Assembly (NCBI GenBank): GCA_020348925.1
Contig: CP070758.1
Location: 1,356,971 to 1,373,505, forward strand
Reading direction: 5' to 3'
DNA length: 16,535 nt
DNA from: Gemmatimonadota bacterium
GTDB lineage: Bacteria; JBHIER01; G020348925
Both the position numbers and the translations under genes were made by a program. The notes beneath the pieces are model-generated. The model saw nothing but the letters and a program-made list of their open reading frames with translations. It ran no database searches and had not been told where the DNA came from. This document shows, piece by piece, positions 1-7,184 of this stretch; the first letter of the stretch is position 1; the number at the start of each line of letters is the position of its first letter.

Positions 1-30
1 CCCCCCCCGCCCCCCCCCCCCCCCCCCCCC
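1..30. other. Poly-C stretch at the contig edge, probable artefact
   Basis: Twenty-nine of the first thirty bases are C, with one G at position 9. The adjoining gene is a membrane pyrophosphatase, and the segment just before its DTKAADMGADLVGK sequence normally encodes a glycine-rich stretch (GGGIF/Y in the family), not polyproline. The homopolymer therefore does not fit the gene. A sequencing or assembly end artefact is the simplest reading. Confidence 0.8.
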
Positions 31-32
31 TC

Positions 33-1520
33 GACACGAAGGCCGCCGATATGGGGGCCGATCTGGTGGGCAAGGTGGAACAGGGTATCCCGGAGGATGA
101 TCCCCGGAATGCGGCCGTTATCGCCGATTTTGTCGGAGACAACGTGGGTGACGTTGCCGGTATGGGAGCCGACCTCTTCGAGTCCTACGTCGACTCCATC
201 ATCGCGACAATGGCCCTGGCCACAATCGCCATGAGCAAGTCGCTGGTTCCCTTTGAAATGGGGCAGAGTGTTGCCTGGTTCTTGCCACTTATGGTGGCCG
301 CGGGGGGTATTCTTGCCTCCATAATCGGGGCTTTCTTCGTCCGCGTCGGAGAGAAGCCGGAGATGGAGGCACTCCTTTCAGCTCTGCGTCGGGGTATTTT
401 CATTGCGTCTGTCTTGACGGCCGTCTTTTCGTTGATTTCGGTGATGGTGCTCAAGGCGAACTTGGGTGTCTTCTGGGCCGTTCTGGCAGGTTTGATATCT
501 GGAATCCTGATCGGAGAGAGTACAAACTATTTTACATCGTACGCCTATAAACCGACCCAAAGAATGTCGGAAGCGTCACAAACAGGAGCCGGGACGACAA
601 TTGTTGCCGGCTTTGCGAATGGTTTGATGAGCACATTGCCACCGATTCTTTTTGTCGCCGTTGCCATCTGGGTCGCCTATCACTTTGCCGATGTCTATGG
701 TGTGGCCATTGCCGGTATCGGCATGCTCTCGACTCTGGGTATCACGTTGGCCACGGATGCGTACGGTCCTGTTGCGGATAATTCAGGCGGTATCGTGGAG
801 ATGTCCGGATTGCCGCCGGAGATTCGAGCGCGAACCGATGCTCTCGATTCCTTAGGGAATACAACGGCTGCAACGGGCAAAGGATTTGCCATCGGGGCAG
901 CGGGTTTGACGGCCTTGGCCCTCATGCTCTCATACTCAGAGGCGGTTGGATTGAAGGAGATGGGCATCAATCTCTTGGATGCCAGGGTTATTATCGGGCT
1001 CTTTCTGGGCGGAATGCTGCCGGCTGTTTTTTGCGCTCTGACGCTTACGGCTGTGGGCAAAACCTCTTTTTCAATCATCAATGAAGTTCGCCGTCAGTTC
1101 CGTGAGATCAAAGGATTGATGGAAGGAGAAGCCCGACCCGAATATAGTCGTTGTGTGGACATCTGCACAAAGGATGCCCTCAAGGAGATGCTTATTCCGG
1201 GGATAATGACGGTTTTAGCTCCTGTTCTCATAGGTTTTATCCTGGGGCCTGTGGCACTGGGTGGTTTTCTGATCGGAGCTATTGTGACGGGATTCATCTT
1301 GGCCGTCACCATGGCCAACGCAGGCGGTTCTTGGGACAACGCCAAGAAGTGGATTGAAGCCGGTCATTACGGAGGGAAAGGATCCCTTGCCCATAAAGCC
1401 AGTGTCGTGGGAGATACCGTCGGTGATCCTATGAAAGACACCTCGGGGCCTTCCCTCAATATTTTAATTAAACTTATGTCTATTATTGCCTTGGTTCTTG
1501 CGCCACTCTTTGTTAAATGA
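33..1520 (+). CDS. hppA: Membrane-bound ion-translocating pyrophosphatase, C-terminal part (5' partial)
   Basis: Integral membrane enzyme that hydrolyses pyrophosphate and pumps H+ or Na+ across the cytoplasmic membrane. About 495 residues are present; the family is usually 650-800, so the N-terminal helices are missing. The frame is open back to position 33 and is lost in poly-C. Visible family motifs: the acidic substrate-binding block EDDPRN ... GDNVGDVAGMGADLFESY near the start, multiple hydrophobic helices, GNTTAATGKGFAIG near codon 270, and the C-terminal acidic block GGSWDNAKKWIE ... GDTVGDPMKDTSGPS. Ala in GNTTAA (codon at 867-869) is the K+-dependent type; K+-independent enzymes carry Lys there. 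The Glu of DLFESY is retained. Which ion is pumped cannot be settled here. It ends in TGA, 30 bases before rpsF, suggesting co-transcription. Confidence 0.95.
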   Translation, partial: DTKAADMGADLVGKVEQGIPEDDPRNAAVIADFVGDNVGDVAGMGADLFESYVDSIIATMALATIAMSKSLVPFEMGQSVAWFLPLMVAAGGILASIIGAFFVRVGEKPEMEALLSALRRGIFIASVLTAVFSLISVMVLKANLGVFWAVLAGLISGILIGESTNYFTSYAYKPTQRMSEASQTGAGTTIVAGFANGLMSTLPPILFVAVAIWVAYHFADVYGVAIAGIGMLSTLGITLATDAYGPVADNSGGIVEMSGLPPEIRARTDALDSLGNTTAATGKGFAIGAAGLTALALMLSYSEAVGLKEMGINLLDARVIIGLFLGGMLPAVFCALTLTAVGKTSFSIINEVRRQFREIKGLMEGEARPEYSRCVDICTKDALKEMLIPGIMTVLAPVLIGFILGPVALGGFLIGAIVTGFILAVTMANAGGSWDNAKKWIEAGHYGGKGSLAHKASVVGDTVGDPMKDTSGPSLNILIKLMSIIALVLAPLFVK

Positions 1521-1536
1521 AGGTAAAACTTTTTTT

Positions 1537-1546
1537 AAGGAGGTGA
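1537..1546 (+). promoter_or_regulatory. Strong ribosome binding site deciding the TTG start of rpsF
   Basis: The sequence AAGGAGGTGA is a near-perfect complement of the 16S rRNA 3' end. It lies four bases before TTG at 1551, and no ATG competes nearby, so the TTG start is well supported. Confidence 0.8.
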
Positions 1547-1550
1547 GATT

Positions 1551-1862
1551 TTGAAATACTACGAAGAGACCATCGTAATTGATGGTTCCCTGGAGAACGA
1601 GCAGATTGACACTGAGGTTAAGAAGATCGAAGAACTCATTCAGACTCGTGGTGGGAAAATTCATGATATCAATAGATGGGGTCGAAAGAAGCTGGCCTAT
1701 CCCATTCGCAAAAAGGAACAGGGATATTATATTGTTATCACCTTTGAGGCGGAAGGTTCATCAATTGTCGAGTTCGAGCATGAACTGGAACTGAATGAGA
1801 CTGTTCTGAGATATTTGAGTATCTCCGCCAGTCAGGAATCTGCCGCGAAGGAGAAAAAGTAA
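1551..1862 (+). CDS. rpsF: 30S ribosomal protein bS6
   Basis: Component of the small subunit platform that binds with bS18 to the central domain of 16S rRNA. The 103-residue product has the usual length and the family pattern: [11 protein letters not shown] at the start, then [19 protein letters not shown] and the [10 protein letters not shown] strand, and a charged tail ending AAKEKK. The start codon is TTG, chosen because of the strong Shine-Dalgarno at 1537-1546. It follows the pyrophosphatase gene closely and precedes rpsR and rplI, the classical order, but ssb, often between rpsF and rpsR, is absent. Confidence 0.97.
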   Translation: MKYYEETIVIDGSLENEQIDTEVKKIEELIQTRGGKIHDINRWGRKKLAYPIRKKEQGYYIVITFEAEGSSIVEFEHELELNETVLRYLSISASQESAAKEKK

Positions 1863-1918
1863 ACGTATATATCTTTCATGGTCAGTCCGTGTCCACGAAG
1901 AGATCAATTCGAAAAAAT

Positions 1919-1942
1919 TGTCCGCTTCAAAATGGGCGAACA
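1919..1942 (+). promoter_or_regulatory. Hairpin in the rpsF-rpsR spacer, upstream of rpsR
   Basis: TGTCCGC at 1919-1925 pairs with GCGAACA at 1936-1942, with one C-A mismatch and two possible G-U pairs closing a short loop. It sits about a dozen bases before the rpsR ribosome binding site (GGGGA, 1956-1960). The S6:S18 complex binds a CCG-containing stem in many rpsF leaders, and CCG occurs in this stem, but the position (before rpsR, not rpsF) is unusual. A regulatory role is speculative. Confidence 0.25.
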
Positions 1943-1965
1943 TTCATGTATCAAAGGGGATTAAA

Positions 1966-2238
1966 ATGAGGCAAACGAGAATTAGAGAGAGAAGGGAAAA
2001 AATAGGGGTTCATGAGAGACGGGGTCGCCGGAAGCCGTGTAGATTTTGCAACGATAAAATTGAGCACATTGATTACAAGGATGAACGTCGTCTGCGCGGC
2101 TTTATTACCGACAGAGGAAAAATCATTCCCCGTCGCATCACAGGCACGTGCGCCAAACACCAGAGGCAATTGACGACGGCGATAAAAAGGGCCCGCCATC
2201 TGGCTCTTTTACCCTATGTAGCAGAGACATACCATTAA
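1966..2238 (+). CDS. rpsR: 30S ribosomal protein bS18, zinc-ribbon (C+) form
   Basis: Small-subunit protein that pairs with bS6 on the platform. The product is 90 residues and shows the family core [28 protein letters not shown] followed by [22 protein letters not shown] (two blocks split here only for reading). Cysteines in KPCRFCNDK plus Cys and His in TGTCAKHQ form a likely zinc site; many bS18 proteins lack these residues. ATG at 1966 has AAAGGGGA six bases upstream. A longer frame opens from a TTG at 1918 but has no ribosome binding site and adds residues foreign to the family. rplI follows after 21 bases. Confidence 0.97.
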   Translation: MRQTRIRERREKIGVHERRGRRKPCRFCNDKIEHIDYKDERRLRGFITDRGKIIPRRITGTCAKHQRQLTTAIKRARHLALLPYVAETYH

Positions 2239-2259
2239 CACAGCCTGATAGGAGGAGAC

Positions 2260-2703
2260 GTGAAGATTATACTCAGAGAGGATGTCCCACCTTTGGGAGC
2301 AAAAGGTGATACTGTTGATGTGGCTGCAGGATACGCCCGCAATTTCCTCATTCCAAGAAACCTGGCTTTTGCAGCGACACCGTCGTACCTCAAGATTTAC
2401 GATGAGGAGCAGAAACAGAAGAATGTGAGAGCGAATAAGGAAAAGCGGCTGGCCCAAAAAATGGCTCATGATTTGGAAAAAATCTCCTGCACTGCCACCG
2501 TTGCGGTAGGAGAGGAGGACAGGATTTTTGGCTCAGTAACAGCTCAGAATATAGCCGATTCATTGAAGGAACAGGGATTCGATATCGACAAGCGAAAGAT
2601 AGTTCTGGAAGAACCTCTCAAAGCTCTAGGGGTTTATACGGTGCCCATCAAGCTCCACCCCGATGTTGAAGCAACGGTGAAGGTCTGGGTGGTGAAGGAA
2701 TAG
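2260..2703 (+). CDS. rplI: 50S ribosomal protein bL9
   Basis: Large-subunit protein at the base of the L1 stalk, important for reading-frame maintenance. The product is 147 residues, the usual length. The N-terminal rRNA-binding domain is clear: MKIILREDVPPLGAKGDTV, then GYARNFLIPRNLA. A charged connecting helix (roughly residues 45-75) and a C-terminal domain with GSVTAQNIAD follow. The start is GTG at 2260 with GGAGGAG three bases upstream. It is the last gene of the rpsF-rpsR-rplI set. No convincing terminator was seen in the 292-base gap that follows. Confidence 0.97.
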   Translation: MKIILREDVPPLGAKGDTVDVAAGYARNFLIPRNLAFAATPSYLKIYDEEQKQKNVRANKEKRLAQKMAHDLEKISCTATVAVGEEDRIFGSVTAQNIADSLKEQGFDIDKRKIVLEEPLKALGVYTVPIKLHPDVEATVKVWVVKE

Positions 2704-2995
2704 TCATTGTAATAGACACAAGGATCATTGTCATTGAGTGTGCTGTCATTGGAGGAACAGTCGTCCGGCATTCGAACTTACTCCCCGTGCTCGGTTTCCA
2801 CTCTCTTTTTCACTACCGCTGCCCTCATGTACTATCCGCGACTCCGTTCGTTCTTATCACCCTCTGTTTTATTATTGATGTTACCTTGAAAAGAGCATGC
2901 CCAAAAAGCTGTGTTTGTCTTAACATAATCCGTTTCGAAGTCCTCGCGAATCCCATGAAAATTTCGTTTACCATGTCTCGAAAAGGAGAAGTGTC

Positions 2996-5065
2996 GTGAA
3001 TCGCATTCGTTTCCTTATCGTGTTAGCAGGCGTTCTGTGCTGTTCAGGAACGGTGGGAGCCCAGGAGAAAAAACCTTTCACCCCTGAAGATCTCTGGCGT
3101 TTCAAAGGTGTGAGCGAACCTCAGCTCTCGCCGGACGGAAAGTGGGCGACCTTTGTGGTCAGTGTAACGGATAGAGAGGAGAACAAGAAAGATTCGGATA
3201 TTTGGGTTGTGTCATCGCGGGGCGGTGAGCCGAGGCAATTGACCACAAGCCCAAAGGGTGATACCTCTCCGAGATGGTCACCGGATGGAAAGACCATAGC
3301 CTTTGTTTCAGCAAGGGAGGAGGACGATCAGATCTGGCTGCTCCCATTCGAGGGGGGGGAGGCGAAAAAATTGACGGATTTTCCGGGGGGGGTGAGCGAG
3401 ATTCATTGGACCCCGGATGGCACGTCCCTCATCTTCGTCGGGCGTGTCTATCATGAATGTGAGGATATCGAATGCACCAGGGAACGGGATGAGGAGAAGA
3501 AAGAGAACAAAGTGAAGGCCATGGTCCATGACCATCTCCTCTATCGCCACTGGTCCACGTACGAGGATGGGAAGGCCGACCATCTGTTCATCATTTCAGC
3601 CGATGGCGGTGCACCGAGGGATCTCACGCCTGATCTGAAATTCGATGCTCTGACCTACTGGTTGGCATCGGCCGGCCGCGAATACGATATCTCACCCGAC
3701 GGACAGTATGTTTATTTTGCCGGAAACCAGGATGAGGATCAGGCGGTTTCCTACAACACGGAAGTGTATCGAATTCATTCAGGCGGTGGCGAGATTGAGA
3801 AGCTGACGCACAATCCTGCGGCCGATAACCAACCCCGTCTGTCACCTGACGGCAAACGGCTTGCTTATCGTGCGACACGACGTCCGGGGTACGAATCGGA
3901 CCGGTACGAACTGATGGTTATGGATCTCACCACGAGAGAGACGGAAAGTCTCACGGGGAACGTCGATCTTAGTGTCGGGGCTCTTTTTTGGGCTCCCGAT
4001 GGGAAGGCCATCTATTTCGAGGCGGAGGATAGAGGAGATGCGAACCTGTTTGCCATTTCCGCCGAAGGAGGGGAGGTCCGGACCGTCATCGGTGGTGACG
4101 GACCGACAGGACGTGGATACCACTTTGATTGTCAGCTCTCTCGGGATGGTTCATTTTTCATTTACAGTTTCAGAGACATGCCACATTTGTACGAAATCTA
4201 CCGCTGCGACAGGAATGGCCAAAAAGTGAGCGCGATTACCCGTGTCAATCAGGAGCTTTACGACACCTACCATTTTCCGGATGCTGAAGAGATTTGGTTC
4301 GAGGGCGACGGCGGAACGAAGGTCCATGGATTTCTGGTGAAACCTTTCGATTTTGATGCGGATAAAAAGTATCCCATGATGGTGCGAATTCACGGCGGCC
4401 CCCAACAGATGTTCGGCTACGCATTTCGATATGAGTATGCCATTTTTTCCGGAGCGGGTTATGTCGTTTTCTTCTGCAATCCTCGCGGCTCAACCGGGTA
4501 TGGTCAGGAGTTCTGCGATCAGATTCGGGGCGACTGGAGCGGTCGGTGTTTTCGTGACCTCAAGGCTGGGGTTCGGTACGTTCTGGATCGATATCCCTAT
4601 GTCGATGCCAAGAGAGTCGGAGCCTGGGGCGGTTCCTTCGGTGGTTTCATGGTCAACTGGATTGAGGGGCACAATGAAGATAATATGTTCGCCGCCCTCG
4701 TCTCCCACGCCGGCGATGCCGATCAGTGGAGCGCGTACGGATCGACTGAGGAGCTGTGGTTTCCCGAGTGGGATATGTTGGGGACGCCGTGGGACAATCC
4801 CGGTTTGTACGATGAGCTGTCACCGATTCGGTATGCCAAGAACTTTCGGACACCCATGCTCATTACCCACGGTGAGCTGGACTACCGGGTGCCGATTACG
4901 GGTGGGGAGCAGATGTTCACTGCCCTCCAGCGCCTGGGCGTGCCGTCGAAGATGATCCGCTTCCCCGACGAAGACCACTGGATCATGAAACCTCAGAACA
5001 GAGAGTTCTGGTACAGATCAATATTGAACTGGTTCGACCAGTGGCTCAAGGCGGATACGGAATGA
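2996..5065 (+). CDS. Secreted S9-family peptidase (prolyl oligopeptidase / acylaminoacyl-peptidase type)
   Basis: Serine peptidase predicted to be exported and to trim short peptides. The 689-residue product begins with a signal peptide (MNRIRFLIVLAGVLCCSG, likely cleaved after VGA). A seven-bladed TolB/WD40-like beta-propeller follows, recognisable by repeats such as LSPDGKWATFV, WSPDGKTIAFVS, WTPDGTSLIFV, ISPDGQYVYFAG, LSPDGKRLAYRA and WAPDGKAIYFEA over residues 40-400. The C-terminal alpha/beta hydrolase domain carries the triad: Ser547 in GGSFGG, Asp629 in HGELDYRVP, His661 in DEDHWI. HGGP near residue 466 fits an oxyanion-hole motif. The start is GTG at 2996 with AAAAGGAGAA upstream. It stands alone and ends 27 bases before a terminator. 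The exact substrate is unknown. Confidence 0.93.
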   Translation: MNRIRFLIVLAGVLCCSGTVGAQEKKPFTPEDLWRFKGVSEPQLSPDGKWATFVVSVTDREENKKDSDIWVVSSRGGEPRQLTTSPKGDTSPRWSPDGKTIAFVSAREEDDQIWLLPFEGGEAKKLTDFPGGVSEIHWTPDGTSLIFVGRVYHECEDIECTRERDEEKKENKVKAMVHDHLLYRHWSTYEDGKADHLFIISADGGAPRDLTPDLKFDALTYWLASAGREYDISPDGQYVYFAGNQDEDQAVSYNTEVYRIHSGGGEIEKLTHNPAADNQPRLSPDGKRLAYRATRRPGYESDRYELMVMDLTTRETESLTGNVDLSVGALFWAPDGKAIYFEAEDRGDANLFAISAEGGEVRTVIGGDGPTGRGYHFDCQLSRDGSFFIYSFRDMPHLYEIYRCDRNGQKVSAITRVNQELYDTYHFPDAEEIWFEGDGGTKVHGFLVKPFDFDADKKYPMMVRIHGGPQQMFGYAFRYEYAIFSGAGYVVFFCNPRGSTGYGQEFCDQIRGDWSGRCFRDLKAGVRYVLDRYPYVDAKRVGAWGGSFGGFMVNWIEGHNEDNMFAALVSHAGDADQWSAYGSTEELWFPEWDMLGTPWDNPGLYDELSPIRYAKNFRTPMLITHGELDYRVPITGGEQMFTALQRLGVPSKMIRFPDEDHWIMKPQNREFWYRSILNWFDQWLKADTE

Positions 5066-5092
5066 TACTGGAAAACTCAAGTTGACTCGATC

Positions 5093-5125
5093 AAAGGGGG
5101 GATATTTTTCCTCCCTTTTTATTTC
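5093..5125 (+). terminator. Rho-independent terminator after the S9 peptidase gene
   Basis: AAAGGGGGG (5093-5101) pairs with CCTCCCTTT (5110-5118), nine pairs with one G-U, around an eight-base loop. The run TTTTTATTT follows. Confidence 0.75.
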
Positions 5126-5249
5126 GAAAATACGGGCAATCTATACCTCCCATTGAAAAATAAGTTGCCAGAGTGCACAAAAAGCATAATATTGAGGAAA
5201 GCCAAATTCCTGAAGTAAAAGAATAAAAATCGCTGAAAGGAGGAATGTC

Positions 5250-5732
5250 ATGGAGTTGAAAGTGGTGGCTATCGAAAAGCCTGCGGAGATGAACTTTATC
5301 CTGGGTATGTCCCATTTTATTAAAACCGTTGAGGACTTACACGAAGTTCTCGTTTCGACCGTTCCGAACATCAAATTTGGCCTGGCCTTCTGCGAGGCTT
5401 CAGGTCCACGCCTGGTGCGGATCAGCGGCAATGATGAGAAACTCATTGATATTGCGAAGAAGAATGCCCTGAACATTGGCGCCGGCCACAGCTTTATTAT
5501 TTTCCTGGAGAATGCTTTTCCGGTGAATGTCCTGCGATTGGTCAGCTCTGTTCCGGAGGTCTGCAAGATCTTTTGCGCGACCGCTAATCCGGTTGAAGTC
5601 ATCGTTGCCGAGACCGGGGGCGGCAGGGGGATACTGGGCGTCATCGATGGGAGCAGCCCTCTGGGTGTGGAATCAGAATCGGACGTAGAGGAGAGGAAAT
5701 CCCTCCTGAGAAAATTCGGATATAAGCTCTAA
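5250..5732 (+). CDS. Adenosine-specific kinase family protein (PF04008-like)
   Basis: Small cytoplasmic protein of the family named from an archaeal structure as adenosine-specific kinase; its physiological role in bacteria is poorly defined. The 160-residue product matches the family length. It shows the hallmark segments: KFGLAFCEASGPRLVRISGN, then IGAGHSFIIFLENAFPVNVL, then VCKIFCATANPVEVIVAET and GRGILGVIDGSSP. The start is ATG at 5250, with GAAAGGAGG at 5235-5243. It lies beyond the S9 peptidase terminator, so it probably has its own promoter in 5126-5230, though I see no strong -35/-10 pair there. A decayed nuclease gene follows. Identification rests on remembered family motifs. Confidence 0.88.
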   Translation: MELKVVAIEKPAEMNFILGMSHFIKTVEDLHEVLVSTVPNIKFGLAFCEASGPRLVRISGNDEKLIDIAKKNALNIGAGHSFIIFLENAFPVNVLRLVSSVPEVCKIFCATANPVEVIVAETGGGRGILGVIDGSSPLGVESESDVEERKSLLRKFGYKL

Positions 5733-5749
5733 TACCAAAAGAATACAAT

Positions 5750-6263
5750 AATAATCGTATTTCTGTATTTTGCTGTATCGCCCTCACTCTTGCCTATGTA
5801 CTTTCCTGCATTTTTCAAGGGCTTGCCCGGGCTCAAAAAGCTACCGAGGCCTATTTCAACCCCGGTGGTGAGGTTCAGCAAGCTATTATCGAAAGACTTG
5901 AATCGGCCAGAGCTGATATTGAACCGACCAAGTTCATTTTTCCCAATCGGGAATTGGCCGATGCTCCGATCTCTGCTCATAGAAAGGGCGTAAGGTTCGG
6001 AGCGCTCCCTGAGGGATCGGAGGACGAGCACTGTTATTCCAGAGGGAGATAGTTATGGTGTACAGGTTAGAGTTGATCGCAGCCATCTGTTGTTTCCTGG
6101 CGAGTCTCAGGGTACTATGCGCAATAAATTCGCAATCATCGACAGCACCACCGTTATTGCTGGATCTTACAATTGGACGAATGAGGATCGAACTGTGCGG
6201 AATAATTGTCGATCATCCCAAGTACGGTACTGGAAATTATTGTCGAGGATCCTGTTCAGATGA
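5750..6263 (+). pseudogene. Decayed secreted phospholipase-D-like (HKD) nuclease
   Basis: Two frames together read as one PLD-type protein of about 170 residues. From about 5750 to 6052: a signal-peptide-like stretch (RISVFCCIALTLAYVLSCIF, then QGLARAQ), then AYFNPGGEVQQAIIERLESA and NRELADAPISAHRKGVR, ending at TAG 6050-6052. From 6045 to TGA at 6261, in another frame: YGVQVRVDRSHLLFPGESQG, then MRNKFAIIDSTTVIAGSYNW. Functional relatives typically read H-x-K-(4)-D here; His is Arg in this copy. No start codon or ribosome binding site remains, and the last part seems to shift frame again (IIVDHPK in a third frame at about 6201-6221). The gene is almost certainly non-functional unless the sequence contains errors. 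Confidence 0.8.
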
Positions 6264-6319
6264 GGGAGTTGGCAACGAAAGAGTAATCTATTTACTGCTG
6301 ATTTGAAGGAGAGACCGCT

Positions 6320-6739
6320 GTGGGATTTCTGAAGAGAATATTTTCATCCGGAAGCGAACCCAAATCCGGTAAGGTCACAGCAATGTATGATGATAACTTC
6401 GAGGCCGAAGTGCTGAAAAGCGATCTCCCCGTTGTGGTCGATTTCTGGGCCACTTGGTGCAGGCCCTGTCAGGTGATGAGTGGCTTGATGAGTGAGCTGG
6501 CCAAAGAGTACGCGGGACGGGTCAATGTTTATAAGATGAATGTCGATCAGTGCAGAGGGACTGCTCAGGCATTCGGGATTCGCAGCATCCCGACAGTCAT
6601 CTTGTTCAAAAGTGGAGCAGCAGTTGATCGGGTGGTGGGATTGATGCCGAAGGATGAGCTGGCGAAAAAATTTGATGCATTATGCGGTTTGAGGGAAGGA
6701 GTGAAAACATCTTCCTCGAAGACTGAAACAAATATTTAA
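6320..6739 (+). CDS. Thioredoxin
   Basis: Cytoplasmic thiol-disulfide oxidoreductase that reduces protein disulfides. The 139-residue product has one thioredoxin fold with the active site WCRPC (Cys47, Cys50) inside VVVDFWATWCRPC and the cis-proline at SIPT (Pro91). Compared with a standard thioredoxin of about 105-110 residues it has an N-terminal extension of about 20 residues (MGFLKRIFSSGSEPKSGK) and a short Ser/Lys-rich tail. The start is GTG at 6320, with GAAGGAGAG ending eight bases upstream; the next Met (6383) would lose only the extension. CRPC replaces the commoner CGPC, which may alter redox potential. It follows the decayed nuclease gene. Confidence 0.93.
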   Translation: MGFLKRIFSSGSEPKSGKVTAMYDDNFEAEVLKSDLPVVVDFWATWCRPCQVMSGLMSELAKEYAGRVNVYKMNVDQCRGTAQAFGIRSIPTVILFKSGAAVDRVVGLMPKDELAKKFDALCGLREGVKTSSSKTETNI

Positions 6740-6794
6740 CCTGGATTATTCATAAAATGGTCATGATAGAATTTAACATATTTCTTTTATGAGA

Positions 6795-6811
6795 CTCATG
6801 AAAGTCATGAG
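6795..6811. repeat. Perfect 7-bp inverted repeat downstream of the thioredoxin gene
   Basis: CTCATGA and TCATGAG are separated by three bases (6802-6804), upstream of the small interrupted frame at 6853. No T-run follows, so it is not a terminator. It could be an operator, or chance. Confidence 0.35.
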
Positions 6812-6852
6812 CTTTGAACTTCGTGTGTGTATGATTTCCATAGGAGCACTGC

Positions 6853-7050
6853 ATGTCATTCCGGCACGGCGTTTACCTTGTATTCTATTAGGGAGACGGA
6901 ATAACAGCTTGGATTAAAGCATATTATACATCAGATGTGTCCTCCGGTGATAGTGGAGATATTTTTTCCCCTCCATTTTCAAAGGAGGAGTGGGACGGAC
7001 TGATCAAAGGGATGACAGAACTCAATCACAACAAAAAGCCGCAACCCTAA
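6853..7050 (+). pseudogene. Small open frame (65 codons) interrupted by in-frame TAG
   Basis: ATG at 6853 has TAGGAG at 6841-6846, seven bases upstream, a good ribosome binding site. The frame reads MSFRHGVYLVFY, then TAG (6889-6891), then continues in the same frame for 52 codons (GDGITAWIKAYYTSDVSSGD ... KEEWDGLIKGMTELNHN) to TAA at 7048-7050. The stop lies in the loop of the terminator at 7033-7069, as expected for the end of a transcribed gene. I do not recognise the family. It may be a small gene killed by one nonsense mutation, a sequencing error, or a chance open frame. The remaining spacer between the thioredoxin gene and this frame (6740-6852) holds only the inverted repeat at 6795. 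Confidence 0.4.
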
Positions 7051-7069
7051 GGCTGCGGCTTATTTTTTT
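7033..7069. terminator. Bidirectional Rho-independent terminator
   Basis: AAGCCGCA (7036-7043) pairs with TGCGGCTT (7054-7061). On the plus strand TATTTTTTT follows; on the minus strand TTTTT follows. It can end plus-strand transcription from the thioredoxin region and minus-strand transcription that has passed ftsH and the initiator tRNA. Confidence 0.8.
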
Positions 7070-7072
7070 ATT

Positions 7073-7149
7073 TGGTAGCGGGGGGTGGATTCGAACCACC
7101 GACCTTTGGGTTATGAGCCCAACGAGCTAACAGACTGCTCCACCCCGCG
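7073..7149 (-). tRNA. Initiator tRNA-fMet (CAU), CCA encoded
   Basis: The reverse complement folds as a 77-base cloverleaf starting CGCGGGGTGGAGCAG and ending CCCCGCTACCA. The anticodon arm is TTGGG-CTCATAA-CCCAA with anticodon CAU. Initiator marks are present: C1 faces U72, so no Watson-Crick pair forms at 1-72, and three consecutive G-C pairs close the anticodon stem. The 3' CCA is encoded. It begins 35 bases after the ftsH stop on the same strand and runs into the terminator at 7033-7069, so it may be processed from the ftsH transcript. Confidence 0.93.
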
Positions 7150-7184
7150 TCGAACCTATAAATATAAGAAAAATTCTCTCATTG

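Noticed and set aside
1918-1965. N-terminal extension of rpsR from TTG 1918
   Set aside because: No ribosome binding site for it and the residues do not match the family; ATG 1966 has a proper site.
2704-2751. Four TCATTG hexamers after rplI
   Set aside because: Spacing is irregular (21, 6 and 15 bases) and the unit is too short to call a repeat or operator array.
2787-2999. Open frame of 70 codons upstream of the S9 peptidase
   Set aside because: No ribosome binding site, no recognisable motif, and low-complexity composition; treated as noncoding spacer.
6055-6306. Open frame of 83 codons starting at an ATG
   Set aside because: It is in a different frame from both conserved parts of the phospholipase-D-like fossil and only part of it (IIVDHPK) may be a shifted fragment of that gene; no ribosome binding site.
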